Positions 12,917 through 23,131 of a stretch of 64,000 bases of DNA are shown here, in pieces. Both the position numbers and the translations under genes were made by a program. The stretch is from positions 45,036,185 to 45,100,184 of the forward strand of contig JALGQZ010000003.1 in the NCBI GenBank assembly GCA_023105745.1, in the 5' to 3' direction. Below the pieces are notes generated by a model. It did not search any database and was not told the origin of the DNA. It saw nothing but the letters and a program-made list of their open reading frames with translations. This DNA is from Austropuccinia psidii (lineage: Eukaryota; Basidiomycota; Pucciniomycetes; Pucciniales; Sphaerophragmiaceae). Position 1 is the first letter of the stretch; every line of letters starts with the position of its first letter.

Positions 12917-13032
12917 TTATAATATGAAAAAGTTTTATTTTTTGAATTGAAAGTATTTTTATGGATTTTTGAATTTTTTCAATATAAGATAGAAGATTAA
13001 AAATTCAAAAAAAAATATGTCACAGGTAAAAT

Positions 13033-13050
13033 ATCATGGTTAAGCCCCCA
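13033..13050 (-). promoter_or_regulatory. Candidate primer binding site of Gypsy-B
   Basis: On the minus strand TGGGGGCTTAACCATGAT starts two bases inside the 5' LTR edge (13053), the place where a tRNA 3' end normally anneals and TGG pairs with CCA. The family A copy 2 has the related TGGGGGCCTGGCCGTGAT at the same spot (55165-55182). I could not match either to a specific tRNA. Confidence 0.5.
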
Positions 13051-13052
13051 AA

Positions 13053-14760
13053 TGTAAGGTGTGGATATGAAACTTTGATTAAAAATCAAGTACTTTTCCT
13101 GTGCTCAAAATTTTTATAAGGTATGATTTAATTGAAAATGGTAACATATAAGAGTTTTAAAAGTAAACATGCCAGCTTTATTGTTTTTAAATTTATGAGT
13201 AAAAAAATAATATCATAAAGATTCATTGTTTTACCAACAATAAAAATTTATTCAAAAATACTCTACAAGAGATATTTAAGGCTACAAAAGAACTTCATTC
13301 AAGAGCAATTTTAATTGGAATTAATTGACTAAAGAACTGCAGGAAATCAATACAAGAACAAAATATTCAAAAATATCATTAAAGAGAAAACACACCCAAA
13401 AGTGACCACAGTGAATTTGGAAACAAAGTGACAAAGTTAATAGTAATGAAAGATGCTATAATTTACTTATGGGGTGGTTCAAGGGTAAAAATGATTATCA
13501 GACTTACAAAAAATTAATTATAATCATTTCTTCATGTGGTTAAAATGTTAAAAATGATATTGAAATGGTGGTTGGAATCTTTTATTAATTGGCTTAAAAT
13601 TGTTCAAACTAATTATAAAAGGAAAATATTCTAACATGAAGAGGAAAGTGGGATAAAGAAGACATTCTTTTATAGCCACCAATTTTCTTACTCCAAAAGT
13701 GAAATTTATTCTTTTTAGCTTTGGGAAACACTCCAAAAATAGAAAAGTGAATTATGGCATCATTGAACCCTGGTTTAGACCAAAAAAAGGCTGGTTTGAG
13801 CCATTTTTTGCTATTTTCAGTCACTTTAGACCCTTAAATCAGCCATTTCTATAGTGATACCTGATTTCAAGTGTTCAAAACACATCATAATGTATGTAAG
13901 AGAGGTCAAAACCAGTTCAAGCTTTTTCAATAATATCGTTTTAACTTAAAAGTAGTTTTACCCTCTTGTAAACAGTCAAAACTGCCCTGGTTGGTATTAA
14001 AACCTTGTCATCAATTGAGTCACAGACCCTGTGACTCAATTCCAGGAAAAAATAGATGAAATTTTGCATAAATTGTGACATCCCACACCTTTCAGAAAGA
14101 AATTTGGGGGAGTCTGGAACCCTTGCAGCCAAGATTCCTTCCCCCCAAAAAAAAATTAATCTTTCCAATTTATTTTTTTCTTTAATTCCTCATCATGTAT
14201 TATACTAGAAACTTACATATGTAATTCAATTGAAAATTTACAGTACACAACTTTAACTATTGATTCCACATATGTAAATCCAAGTTTACTTATGTAATAC
14301 AAGGGCACATTTTGACATTTCAAATAAGAAGACTGCAATTCCTCATAAGCTCTAAACTACACACCACACCTCAATTTTAACACAAAAAATTTATGGTTAA
14401 TACCACATGTGGTGTGAATTAATTTAAGTTTTTGAGTATTTTCAGATTTTTATACAAAAAAATACTAAAAACTTAATCTAAGCTTATTTACAGTTGAGTT
14501 ACAGAAATTTCACCCAAAGGTGACACCACCTAATTTTTTTTATGAGGTATCCAATGGTAAAATAATCACCATATGTTTTTAATAATTTTTATGAAATATT
14601 TTTGTCAGAAATTTATCTTTACTTGTTTTAAGTAAAAAATATTTTTTTACATTTTTTTAAAATTCAATGTAAATTTATTATTAAATTTTTATTATAAATT
14701 TTATTTTTAATTATAAATTTCTTTTTTCATTTCTTTTGGTCTTTTAGGTATATAAAAATA
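13053..14760 (-). repeat. 5' LTR of Gypsy-B, first part (split by the MULE)
   Basis: The LTR begins TGTAAGGTGTGG and is colinear with the solo LTR at 34107-35786 and the fragment at 47849-58247. It breaks at 14760 with TAAAAATA, the target duplication of the MULE, and resumes at 19130 (ACCTCTAAGGCT) to end near 19144. Without the MULE and one duplication it is about 1.72 kb, close to the 1680 bp of the solo LTR. The final bases read TTGTA where other copies have TCACA. Confidence 0.85.
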
Positions 14761-14810
14761 GGGTATTGGTAAAAACATGTAAGCAAATTGGTAAAAACAC
14801 GTAAGGGGTG
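14761..14810 (+). repeat. MULE left terminal inverted repeat region
   Basis: GGGTATTGGTAAAAACATG followed by a second GGTAAAAACACGTAAGG at 14791. The repeated GGTAAAAACA motif inside the terminal repeat is a plausible transposase binding site. It pairs with 19025-19121 in inverted orientation. Confidence 0.85.
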
Positions 14811-15314
14811 CCCTGGGCCCATTTTTAATTAAAAATGAAACACCATTGGGCCTGTATTGGGCCAAAACATGCCCAAAAGAGGTTTTTTCCCCACAAAACC
14901 TCTCTAACTCCAAATTGTATCAGATTTTTTTGCCCAGCCCCCCCCCCCCAAAAAAAAAAAGCCCAAACACCCCAATAATCCATATTATCCCCACCCCAAA
15001 CCATTGTTTTTTTTTGGAAAAACAGCATTACCAAAGACATTTTGCAAAGCTTTTCACACTTTTTTTTCTTTTTTTCCCCCAAAGACTGCATTTTCCACCA
15101 CAACAACCTGCTTTCAAGCCTCTCAATTTTCAATTTTTTACCATCCCTCATCTATTAATCCCACATTTAAACCACTTTCTGTCACTCTTAACCACTTGTG
15201 TTCATTTTTCTCACCTTTTTTCACCTCTTTTTCACATTTCGAAAGGTTCTTACCCCATTCCAAATCCCCCAATTCCCCTTTTTTTCACTTTTATACATAA
15301 TTTTCATTGAAAAT

Positions 15315-18300
15315 ATGCTTCAACCCCCCACTGAAGGTGAATTTCAGACCCTTAAGCTTCTTCGGCAACATGTGCATAATGTTGCCAGGGCTCAGGGGTA
15401 TGCTGTGTCCACCTTGAGGTCCAATATGACCCACAACCAAATTGAAATATGTTGTGACAGGTCTGGCACCCCAAATCCCAACAAAAGCCCCTCCAAAACA
15501 GTCACCTCAAGAAAGCTTGACTGTCCTTTTAGACTTTATGCCAGGAAATATGCCAAGAGTACCACTTGGACTCTTAAAGTCAAAAATCCTGAACATAGCC
15601 ATGATGCCACTGAAAATATCATGGCACATCCTGCTTTCAGGAAATTCAATGAGCAAGAAACATCCCAAATTGCTCAAATTTCTGAATCACTCCTCATGCC
15701 AAGGCAAATTCAGGCGCAATTATGCAGCCAGAGGGAGTCTGACAGGCCTGTAATCCTTCAAGACATTTATAACCAAGTCAAGAAAATAAAGAAAGACAAA
15801 CTGCAAGGCAGAAGGCCCATTGATGCTCTTATTGACACTCTCAAAGAAGAAAATTTTGTTTGGTCCTCTGCAAGGGATTCTGAGGGACACATTACCTCCT
15901 TGTTTTTTACTCACCCCCTGGCCATAAAACTTCTTCATGGCTTTCCTCATGTCATTCTTATGGATTGTACTTATAAGACCAATAAGTACAAAATGCCCCT
16001 TTTTCATATTGTTGGATTCAGCTCAACAAATAAGACCTTTTCTGGGGCTTTTTGTTTGATGAAGAATGAAAATTAAACTTCATATACTTGGGCATTAAAT
16101 CAATACATTGAAAAGGTCCTCAACAACACCAATCTTGTTCCCCCCCCAGTTATTGTTATTGACAGGGATCTGGCCTTGAAAAACTCTATTAAGAAGCTCT
16201 TCCCAGACTCCAAAGTCATGCTATGCATTTGGCACATCAACAAGGATGTATCTGCTCATTGCATGAAGAAAATTGGTCATGGAACTGATTTTGAAAATTT
16301 TATGGGCCTTTGGAATCAAGTAATATACTTCTTCATTTTATTTCACTTTTTTTCTTATTATTGTCTTTATTAATGACTTTGGGATTCTTTTCTCAGCTTA
16401 TGTATTCACCCACTGAAAAGTCTTTCAAAGACAACTGGAAGAAGCTTCAAAAGCAAGTTAAAAATGCTGAGGTCTTGCAGTATTTGAAAAATACTTGGCT
16501 TCCTCTAAAGGAGTATTATGTGCCAGCCTAGACAAACCACCATTGCCACCTGGGTGTGGGCTCCACCTCCAGAGTTGAAGGTGCCCATGCCATGGTTAAA
16601 CTTTGGCTACAAAAGTCCACTGGTACTCTCCTGGAGGTAGTCAGGGCACTCCACATGGCATTCAGAAAACAATTTATTGAAATTATCAACAGAATCTCCA
16701 AAGAAATTATTTTCCATGTCAAGAATTTTCCTCCACACATCTGTGCCCTCAATGGCAAGGTGTCTCATTATGCTCTTCAGATTGCCTTTGAAAATTTCAA
16801 AACAAAATTTCCTCCAAATGAAAAATGCACCAACAAATACAGCAATTATAAAGGCATTCCTTGCAAGCATAAGACCCAAAAGGCATTTTCCAAGCGCCAA
16901 AGGCTTGAATTATCAGACTTCCATCCTCAGTGGCATTTGAATTTGCCTGTGAGGGTTTTTTAATTTCTTCTTATTATTTTTTTTCTTATTAACTGATTTT
17001 ACTTGTCATATTCTTCTCAGACTGGTTTTCAAGGTGATGATCAAAGTGCTGAAAAAGAAAGAAAGAATGAAGCCAAGAAAATATTTGAAGACATTGGGGA
17101 AGACCTCTTTCAAAGACCAATGGCAGAAATCACCCCAATACTCCAACATTTTCAAGATGTTTTGACTGGAAAAGTCCCATTTGATCAAATTCCCAAGAGT
17201 CAAAAGGATGATCAATATTATGAAGACCCTCTAGAATGCAAGAACATCCGTGGAAGACCCCAAGGAGCCAAGAATAAAAACAAAAGAGAACCTTCAAGAT
17301 TTGAAATTATTGAGAGTCAAACCAAGAGAAGAGGAAGACCCCCATCAAAAGTGACCAGCACAACAACTTCAAGATCCCAGTCAAATGTCCCCTCTCCAAT
17401 TATGGAAGTGGACTCATCTGAAGATTCTGAAGATTCTGAGGAATCATTATCTAAATCCATCAGTTCATCAGATTCACTACCCTCAGAAACTGAATTAAAT
17501 AAATCAGAAGTAACCCTTAGAAGGTCCAGAAGATTGGCAATTGGAAGCAAAACATCACAAAGAAAATCACACAAGCCTGCCACCAGTTTGAATATCTATG
17601 ATGCAATTGACCTGACCTGTGAGCATTGTCAAAGCAACTATCACACAAGTGATGAATGCTCCAAGCTGTTTGTGAGTTTCTGATTCTTTTTAATGTAATT
17701 TTATGTTGTTTATTTTGATATCTATTCATTTTTTGAACTTATGTTATCAGATAACTGGCTCAGAAGACTTGCCCAAGTTTATATTGAAATACACCTTCAA
17801 GGCCATCAATGTCCAGGGTGATGGAAACTGTGGCTACAGAACAGTATCCCACTTCATTTACAAGACTCAAGATCAATGGGCTGATGTCAGAGGTGACTTG
17901 GCTGAAGAAATTCACCAAAATAAAGACCTTTATGAAGCCATGAACACCTTAATTCCCTCAGTATCCTCTTATTTGGAAAGAATTGAATGGTATGAAGATG
18001 TTGGCCAGGCTCCAAAAAGCAAGTGGATGTCCATGCCTGACATGGGGGATCCAATTGCAAATAAGTATAAAAGACCAGTTTTCTTTTATTCCACAGCCCA
18101 ATCTTTTTCTTTTTTCCCTTATTTCTGTCCTCCAAATGATAATCCCCCCATTTTCATCTGCTTCTTGAATAGTTGTGCTCATTTTGTTCCTTTGGACATC
18201 ATCATTTCTAAAGTTTATCCAGTCCCCCCCATTACTGTGAACTGGGAGATTCATGCCCAAGCACAAGCCCTGGGGTGGGCTGATAAATTTAAGAAACACA

Positions 18301-18374
18301 GAATGTTGTATTTGTCCAATCTTTCTCCCCCCTCTCAGAAAAAACCCACTATTTTGGAGGTTGATTCTGATTGA
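15315..18374 (+). pseudogene. MULE transposase-OTU protease fusion, two nonsense codons
   Basis: Four exons (15315-16319, 16397-16948, 17021-17671, 17751-18374), all with GT-AG introns in phase 0, give 944 codons in one frame. Order of parts: FAR1-like DNA-binding domain, MULE transposase with catalytic Asp in ILMDCTYKTN, Asp in VIDRDLAL and Glu in RVEGAH; AT-hook-like RGRPQ and KRRGRPPSK with an acidic Ser-rich stretch; a CCHC knuckle CEHCQSNYHTSDEC; then an OTU-type cysteine protease domain (QGDGNCGYR with the catalytic Cys, and the His in CAHFVPL). TAA at 16074-16076 and TAG at 16529-16531 interrupt the transposase; the TAG stands where Trp is likely. Everything else is in frame, so inactivation is recent. 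No SWIM domain was recognised. Confidence 0.85.
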
Positions 18375-19024
18375 ATGATTTTTGTATATACAATTTATGC
18401 CAATTATCCCCCTCCTCAGTCATTTTTATTGCTTAAATCCCACCTCAGTCTCCTTTTTTATCAAACATGTGGAAGTTTTGTACTTGAAAATAGTCATATT
18501 ACACACAAGAAAAAAAACAGTTGAAAAAAACACTCATTGCGCCTTCACTTGTTGTCCCACCAAAAAAACTTTCCCAATTCATGAGCTTCTGGTTCTTTAT
18601 TGTCCAGATTGAACCCTTCAATTTAAAAAAGAAATGAAGGATATTCATAAGTGGGAAGTTATTAAATTCACTTTTTAAAAATAGGCATATTACAATGACA
18701 GGAAAAAACATTTGAAAAAAAAACCCTTTTTGCACCTTCACTTGTCCCACCCAAAAAAATTCCCAAAATTATGAGATTCTGGTGCTTTATTCTTCACATT
18801 GAAGCCTTTATTTTAAAAAAAAAATGAAGGAAATTCATAAGTGGGAAGATTTTAAATGAATTTTTGAAAAAATATGCCATTTTGGCATATTGGCCAAATT
18901 TGTGAAATTTGGCAAAAAAAAAAATTTTGAAAAAATTTGTGCTTATTGACATGCCAAGTCGGGAAAAATATGGCAAAAAAAAATTAAAAAAATCCTCAAA
19001 ACTGAGCCTGAGGAATTTTTTTGA

Positions 19025-19121
19025 AAATTAAGGTCACTTACATGTTTTTACCAGAAACTTATGTGTTTTTACCATAAATTGGTAAAAACACGTAAGGGCT
19101 TACGTGTGTTTACCAACACCC
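19025..19121 (-). repeat. MULE right terminal inverted repeat region
   Basis: Contains several inverted copies of the left-end motif (TTACATGTTTTTACC, TTATGTGTTTTTACC, ACGTGTGTTTACC) and ends ACCAACACCC at 19121. The right end carries one or two more motif copies than the left, so the two ends are not simple mirror images. Confidence 0.82.
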
Positions 19122-19144
19122 TAAAAATACCTCTAAGGCTTGTA

Positions 19145-20022
19145 ACAAGTAAATGAAATAATTAATAAATTATTTCTTTATTTTTGGTTATACTAAATTT
19201 ATTTATTATATTTCATAAAAACAATAATAGTACTTTTGTTAAATAGTAATTTTATCAAGAGTTTCATAGATAAATATTAAACTAAATTTGTTTTTTTTTA
19301 ATTCAAAGAAAAGTGTTCTGAATTAATTTTATAATTTAATGAGTTTCAAATATTTAAAAGACACTACTCTTGCCAATTTGGTTATGAAAATTGTCAATAT
19401 AAACCTATAGAATAAGTTTTTAATATTAAATATAGAATCTATAATCTTTTTCATAATTTCTAAATTGAAATTTTGAGATCTTTAATATTTTGAATTAATG
19501 ATTTTCATTTTAATTTGACCTTTAGATTAATTAATTAAAAAATTTCTTAACTTCTTTATTTACTAAACAAAATTAATCTTTATTAATTTTTTGTTTTTTA
19601 GAATTAAACATTCTAAAATATAAAAATAATATCTTTTTAATAAATTATATATATATTTTTTTTTTCATTATCCTGATTAAAAAAAATTCTATTATAATCT
19701 TATAAAGAAACAAAGCAAAAAAAAACTAAACAAAATTAAAAATGAACCAACCTTTGATGCTTAAAAATGATAATATTCTGAAAAAAAGAAATTTAAAAAC
19801 ATTTAAATGAAACATAACATTTTCTTTACCCATTTTGTTTTTGCCTTTTATTTCAACGTTTCATGAAATACTTAAAAAAATTACATATAATTTTTTGTTT
19901 CATTTTAGATTTTCTTTGTTTACAATTTTTTATCAACATTCATTTTATAAACCTTTTTATTTGTTTTGAATTACAAGCTAACAAATTTATTTTTGATGTT
20001 TAATTTATTATATTTATTTTTT
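19145..20022. other. AT-rich spacer between Gypsy-B and the Harbinger-like element
   Basis: Very AT-rich sequence with long A and T runs. No coding potential, no RNA gene and no repeat family from elsewhere in the window was recognised. It is the pre-existing right flank of Gypsy-B. Confidence 0.6.
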
Positions 20023-20027
20023 TAATA

Positions 20028-20215
20028 GGGGGTGTCAAAGTTACCAAATCCCACACTCAAAATCCCGAGTTTTTTTTTGCCAAAATCCCACATTAATTTT
20101 TTGGGATTTCAGAAATCCCACACCTAAAGAGGTGAGGTATTTTGAGGTACAAAAACCCAGGTTTTTTGGTACCAAATCCCGTGTTTAAATACCAAAATCC
20201 CACCTTTAGCTTCCC
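20028..20215 (+). repeat. Harbinger-like left terminal and subterminal repeats
   Basis: The 25-bp end is followed by at least seven copies of an (A)AATCCC(A/G) motif, in both orientations, within about 180 bp (for example AAATCCCACA, AAAATCCCG, TGGGATTTC, AAATCCCGTG). The right end at 26337-26500 has the same motif cluster. Such clusters are typical binding sites for the transposase or its Myb-like partner. Confidence 0.75.
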
Positions 20216-20367
20216 ATAAAGGCACATTTTTCAAACACACAACTCAGTAAGGGCATGTTAAATTGCATAAAAATTTCCTTCTCTTGCATAAAATCTAAAT
20301 ACACTCATCATTTATTAAGTTATTTGATTTCAAATTTCATTTACTACCAGCCGTTTCTTTATTTACC

Positions 20368-21614
20368 ATGCCCAAGACATCGCAAAGGCTACCTTTACTT
20401 CAGACCTTGAACTCACTTCAGTTCATCAATGCTCTCAACTCTGATAGTGATTCTGATATCCAGGAAGATATAATCTTGTTAGATATGATAACCTCACAAA
20501 GATACATCAATCCTCGTAGAAGATATCCATCTCATTACATGTATACAATGAATGATTTACAGACATTCTCATCTGAAAAGTTTCGACAGCTATGTAGGAC
20601 AACACATGAATCATTTGAAAAATTGGTTGCACAAATTCAAGCTGATAAAATCTTTCAAAACTCATCACAAAACAAACAACGCAATCCTGCCATCCAATTG
20701 GCTGTGGCATTATCAAGGCTAGGATCAAATGGAAATGGGGCCGCTTTGGGAAAGATTGGAATGTTGTTTGGAATTAGCCATGGGGCTATTGTGTTGTACA
20801 CTCAAAGAGTCATTCAGATATTAATGAAGTTGAAGCGCAAAGTAATTGTGTGGCCAACAATAGAACAACGCATAGAAATGTCTCAAGTAATGCAAGCAGA
20901 AGGCTTCCCTGGGTGCATTGGGTTTATTGATGGGAGTCTCATACCATTATCACAACGTCCTCCCAATGATGGTGAAGCGTATTTTGATCGCAAAAAAAGG
21001 TAAGCTGTTGAATCTTTATTCTTTATTTCAATCTTACTGATGGTTTACATATAAGGTATTCTATGTCAATACAACTGGTTTGCGATATCAACAAGCAGTT
21101 CACTGCTCTGCATGTTGGTTGTACTGGGTCACTTCATGATTCGAATGTCTATCAACATATGAAAATAGCACAAACACCTCAAGAGTTTTATGAAAAGGAT
21201 CAGTACTTACTTGCAGATTCGGCATATGCAAGCTCTCCTTGGGTTGTTCCAGCATATAAGGGAGTTGTAGCACATAATGAAGACAACCGTTCGTTCAATT
21301 ACTGTCTAGCAAAATCAAGGGTCAGAATCAAGCATGAAATTGGCATTTTGAAGGGGAGGTGGTTTTCTCTAAGGGAAATGAGAAATCAAATGAGGTATAA
21401 TCATGAAATTGAATATTTTGTTAGTTGGGTTGTGTCTTGCACGATTTTACATAATATGTTAGCTCAAATTGGTGATGAGTGGTTTGATTTATATGAAGAT
21501 GATGATCCACCACAAGTGGAAAATCTGGCCAACAATGACATTGGGGAAGATGTGCTAAATATGTGTGAGAAAATTAAACCAATCACTTTGGCATGGAAAA
21601 ATAGTCAATTGTAA
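20368..21614 (+). CDS. PIF/Harbinger DDE transposase (intact, one intron)
   Basis: Exons 20368-20999 and 21056-21614, with a 56-nt intron (AG|GTAAGC ... ATAAG), join in frame to give 396 residues. The N-terminal part (about 108-150) has a helix-turn-helix-like stretch (KIGMLFGISHGAIVLYTQRV). The nuclease triad is visible: D188 in GFIDGS, D239 in SLHDSNV and E305 in RIKHEIGILKGRW, the pattern of the DDE_Tnp_4/Harbinger family. It cuts the element out and reinserts it, normally together with a Myb-like protein; such a gene is present at 24989-26220. The start is the first ATG after the subterminal repeats. No stop or frameshift, and length is normal for the family. Confidence 0.92.
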
Positions 21615-21701
21615 ATTTCTTCAGGACCAATGTTTTATGTACTTAATTTAATGGCATACAACGGAGTGGAGATGTTATTCATAAAATAAAAGTATTTACA
21701 A

Positions 21702-23053
21702 TTAACATTTTTTACTTCTTTTTTGATCCTGCATATTTCGTTCAAAGTACCCATTGACTCTTGAATTTATTTCGGTGGGTGTCATTTTCAAGAATTTGTC
21801 ACCTACATTAAATAATTTATGGTTTATTTGAAAAGAACATCCAAAATGAGTAATTGTGTCATGATTGATAATTTCTGGAGGTGGTTTTGTTGTATGATGA
21901 ACCATTGTTGATGTCTTCCAAAGTATTTCCATGATGCCAGGTTTTTTTGAAAAATCGATCTCCATTTTTAATTCAGGGAAGTGTAAGCCATGTCCAGAGG
22001 GGGTGAAGATAGTAGGAAGTGGAAGGAAATCTTTTTTTGATACAAAAGAAAAAATACCATAAGTCCAGGCATTGAGATTGTTTAAATCTTTGTGTGGCTT
22101 ATTGAAAAATCCATCTTGGGTGACAATGACATTGGTAAACGATTTGAATCCTTCCTTGGGATTGGCAGAAGTCCATTTGAGTTGACTGAAGTTGGGTAAT
22201 TGGGCTGCTTCCATTAATGATTGATTTTCATTTGCTGCTAATTTTGAAAAATGGGAGATTCTTGAGTAAATGAATTCGTCATATTCATGAAGCTTGATCC
22301 ATTGATTGTTATCTGTTTCAATTTGATGAGGAGTTAAACCAGGTTTTCTGGAGTAAACACCTAATAATTTTGTAATCAGTCAGTAATTATTAAGGGAATA
22401 TGACAAAAAGATCACACACCTGCAGATTTTCCAGCATCAGAACCAGATCGAAACCCAATACCTTTCATAATGCCACCTTCGAGTTGCTTATTGGTTTTAA
22501 TTTCTTGTCGATTTTGAGATAAGGACATTAATGTCATGACGATTTTTTGCAGCATTTGAGAGTGGCCAGAATAATTATCAAATGGGGTTATTTCATATAT
22601 GATGACAGGCAAAAACGGCTTGGATGTTTTATTAATGAGGATATAAGGATGGGGGAGAGTGTTAAGTGATGGAAGTTTTAACCATGAGGCATTTGAAGAT
22701 TTCTGGTCAATCGAAATTGTGGAAAAGTTTTTAAATTCTTTTTTGGAATGGCCAAGGTGAGACATTATTTCTTTTGAATCATGGATGTGTTGTCTTTGGC
22801 TTCGGGTGAGCTTTCTTTTATTATTTAATTTGGTATTATTATCCTCATGATGTTCTATATTTGGTTTAGTCCTAACCATGACATCAAGAGGAGTAATATG
22901 AGCTTCATCATCTTCCAAATCATTCTGATGATGTGCTGAGTCTGGTTTAGTCCTAACCATGACATCATCAAACTGATTGGAAGAATGAGAAGGAGGAGGA
23001 GATTTTTTTTTGAATTTTAAGGATGATGGAAGGGATGGGAAATGAAATGACAT
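21702..23053 (-). CDS. Tet/JBP-like Fe(II)/2-oxoglutarate dioxygenase (intact, one intron)
   Basis: Exons 23053-22420 and 22360-21702, joined across a 59-nt intron (CAG|GTGTGTG ... TTATTAG), give 430 residues in one frame. The N-terminal 130 residues are low complexity, with a duplicated VMVRTKP motif (31-37 and 58-64). The C-terminal half (about 205-400) resembles the Tet-like oxygenase family expanded in rusts: HxD iron ligands H301/D303 in GFFNKPHKD, a distal His at 366 or 367 (MVHHTT), then THFGCSFQI at 382-390. Family members as I remember them have Arg where H383 stands. By family knowledge these enzymes oxidise 5-methylcytosine or thymine in DNA. It converges on the transposase gene, stop codons 87 bases apart, and its promoter side is the 57-bp minisatellite. 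Annotation as Tet-like rests on motif recall, not on a search. Confidence 0.75.
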
Positions 23054-23131
23054 TGCAAAAGAAACCCTTATAAATAATCCACCCCTACATGAACAAATAA
23101 AACAAAAATTAAAACAAAAAAGAAAAAAAAA

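Larger units (their letters stand above)
14761..19121 (+). mobile_element. MULE (Mutator-like) DNA transposon, complete with target duplication
   Basis: Terminal inverted repeats start GGGTATTGGTAAA at 14761 and end TTTACCAACACCC at 19121. Both are followed inward by repeated GGTAAAAACA(C/T)GTAAG motifs. An 8-bp direct repeat TAAAAATA flanks it exactly (14753-14760 and 19122-19129), the size expected for Mutator-like elements. It sits inside the 5' LTR of Gypsy-B and carries one spliced gene on the plus strand. At 4361 bp it is structurally whole, but its gene has two stop codons. Confidence 0.92.
7742..19144 (-). mobile_element. Ty3/Gypsy element, family B (decayed, twice interrupted)
   Basis: A second chromovirus-like Gypsy family on the minus strand. 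From right to left: 5' LTR starting TGTAAGGTGTGG at 13053 (on the minus strand this is its 3' edge), primer binding site, leader intron, Gag, protease, reverse transcriptase, RNase H and integrase N-terminus, where Gypsy-A copy 1 interrupts it at 7742. Its LTR is in turn interrupted by the MULE at 14761-19121. It is much more decayed than family A, so it is the older resident. The 3' half of the element should lie beyond the left edge of the window. Confidence 0.88.

Noticed and set aside
14825..15310. Open frames on both strands upstream of the MULE gene.
   Set aside because: They are Phe/Lys/Pro-rich low-complexity products of homopolymer runs. The FAR1-like similarity starts only at the ATG at 15315.
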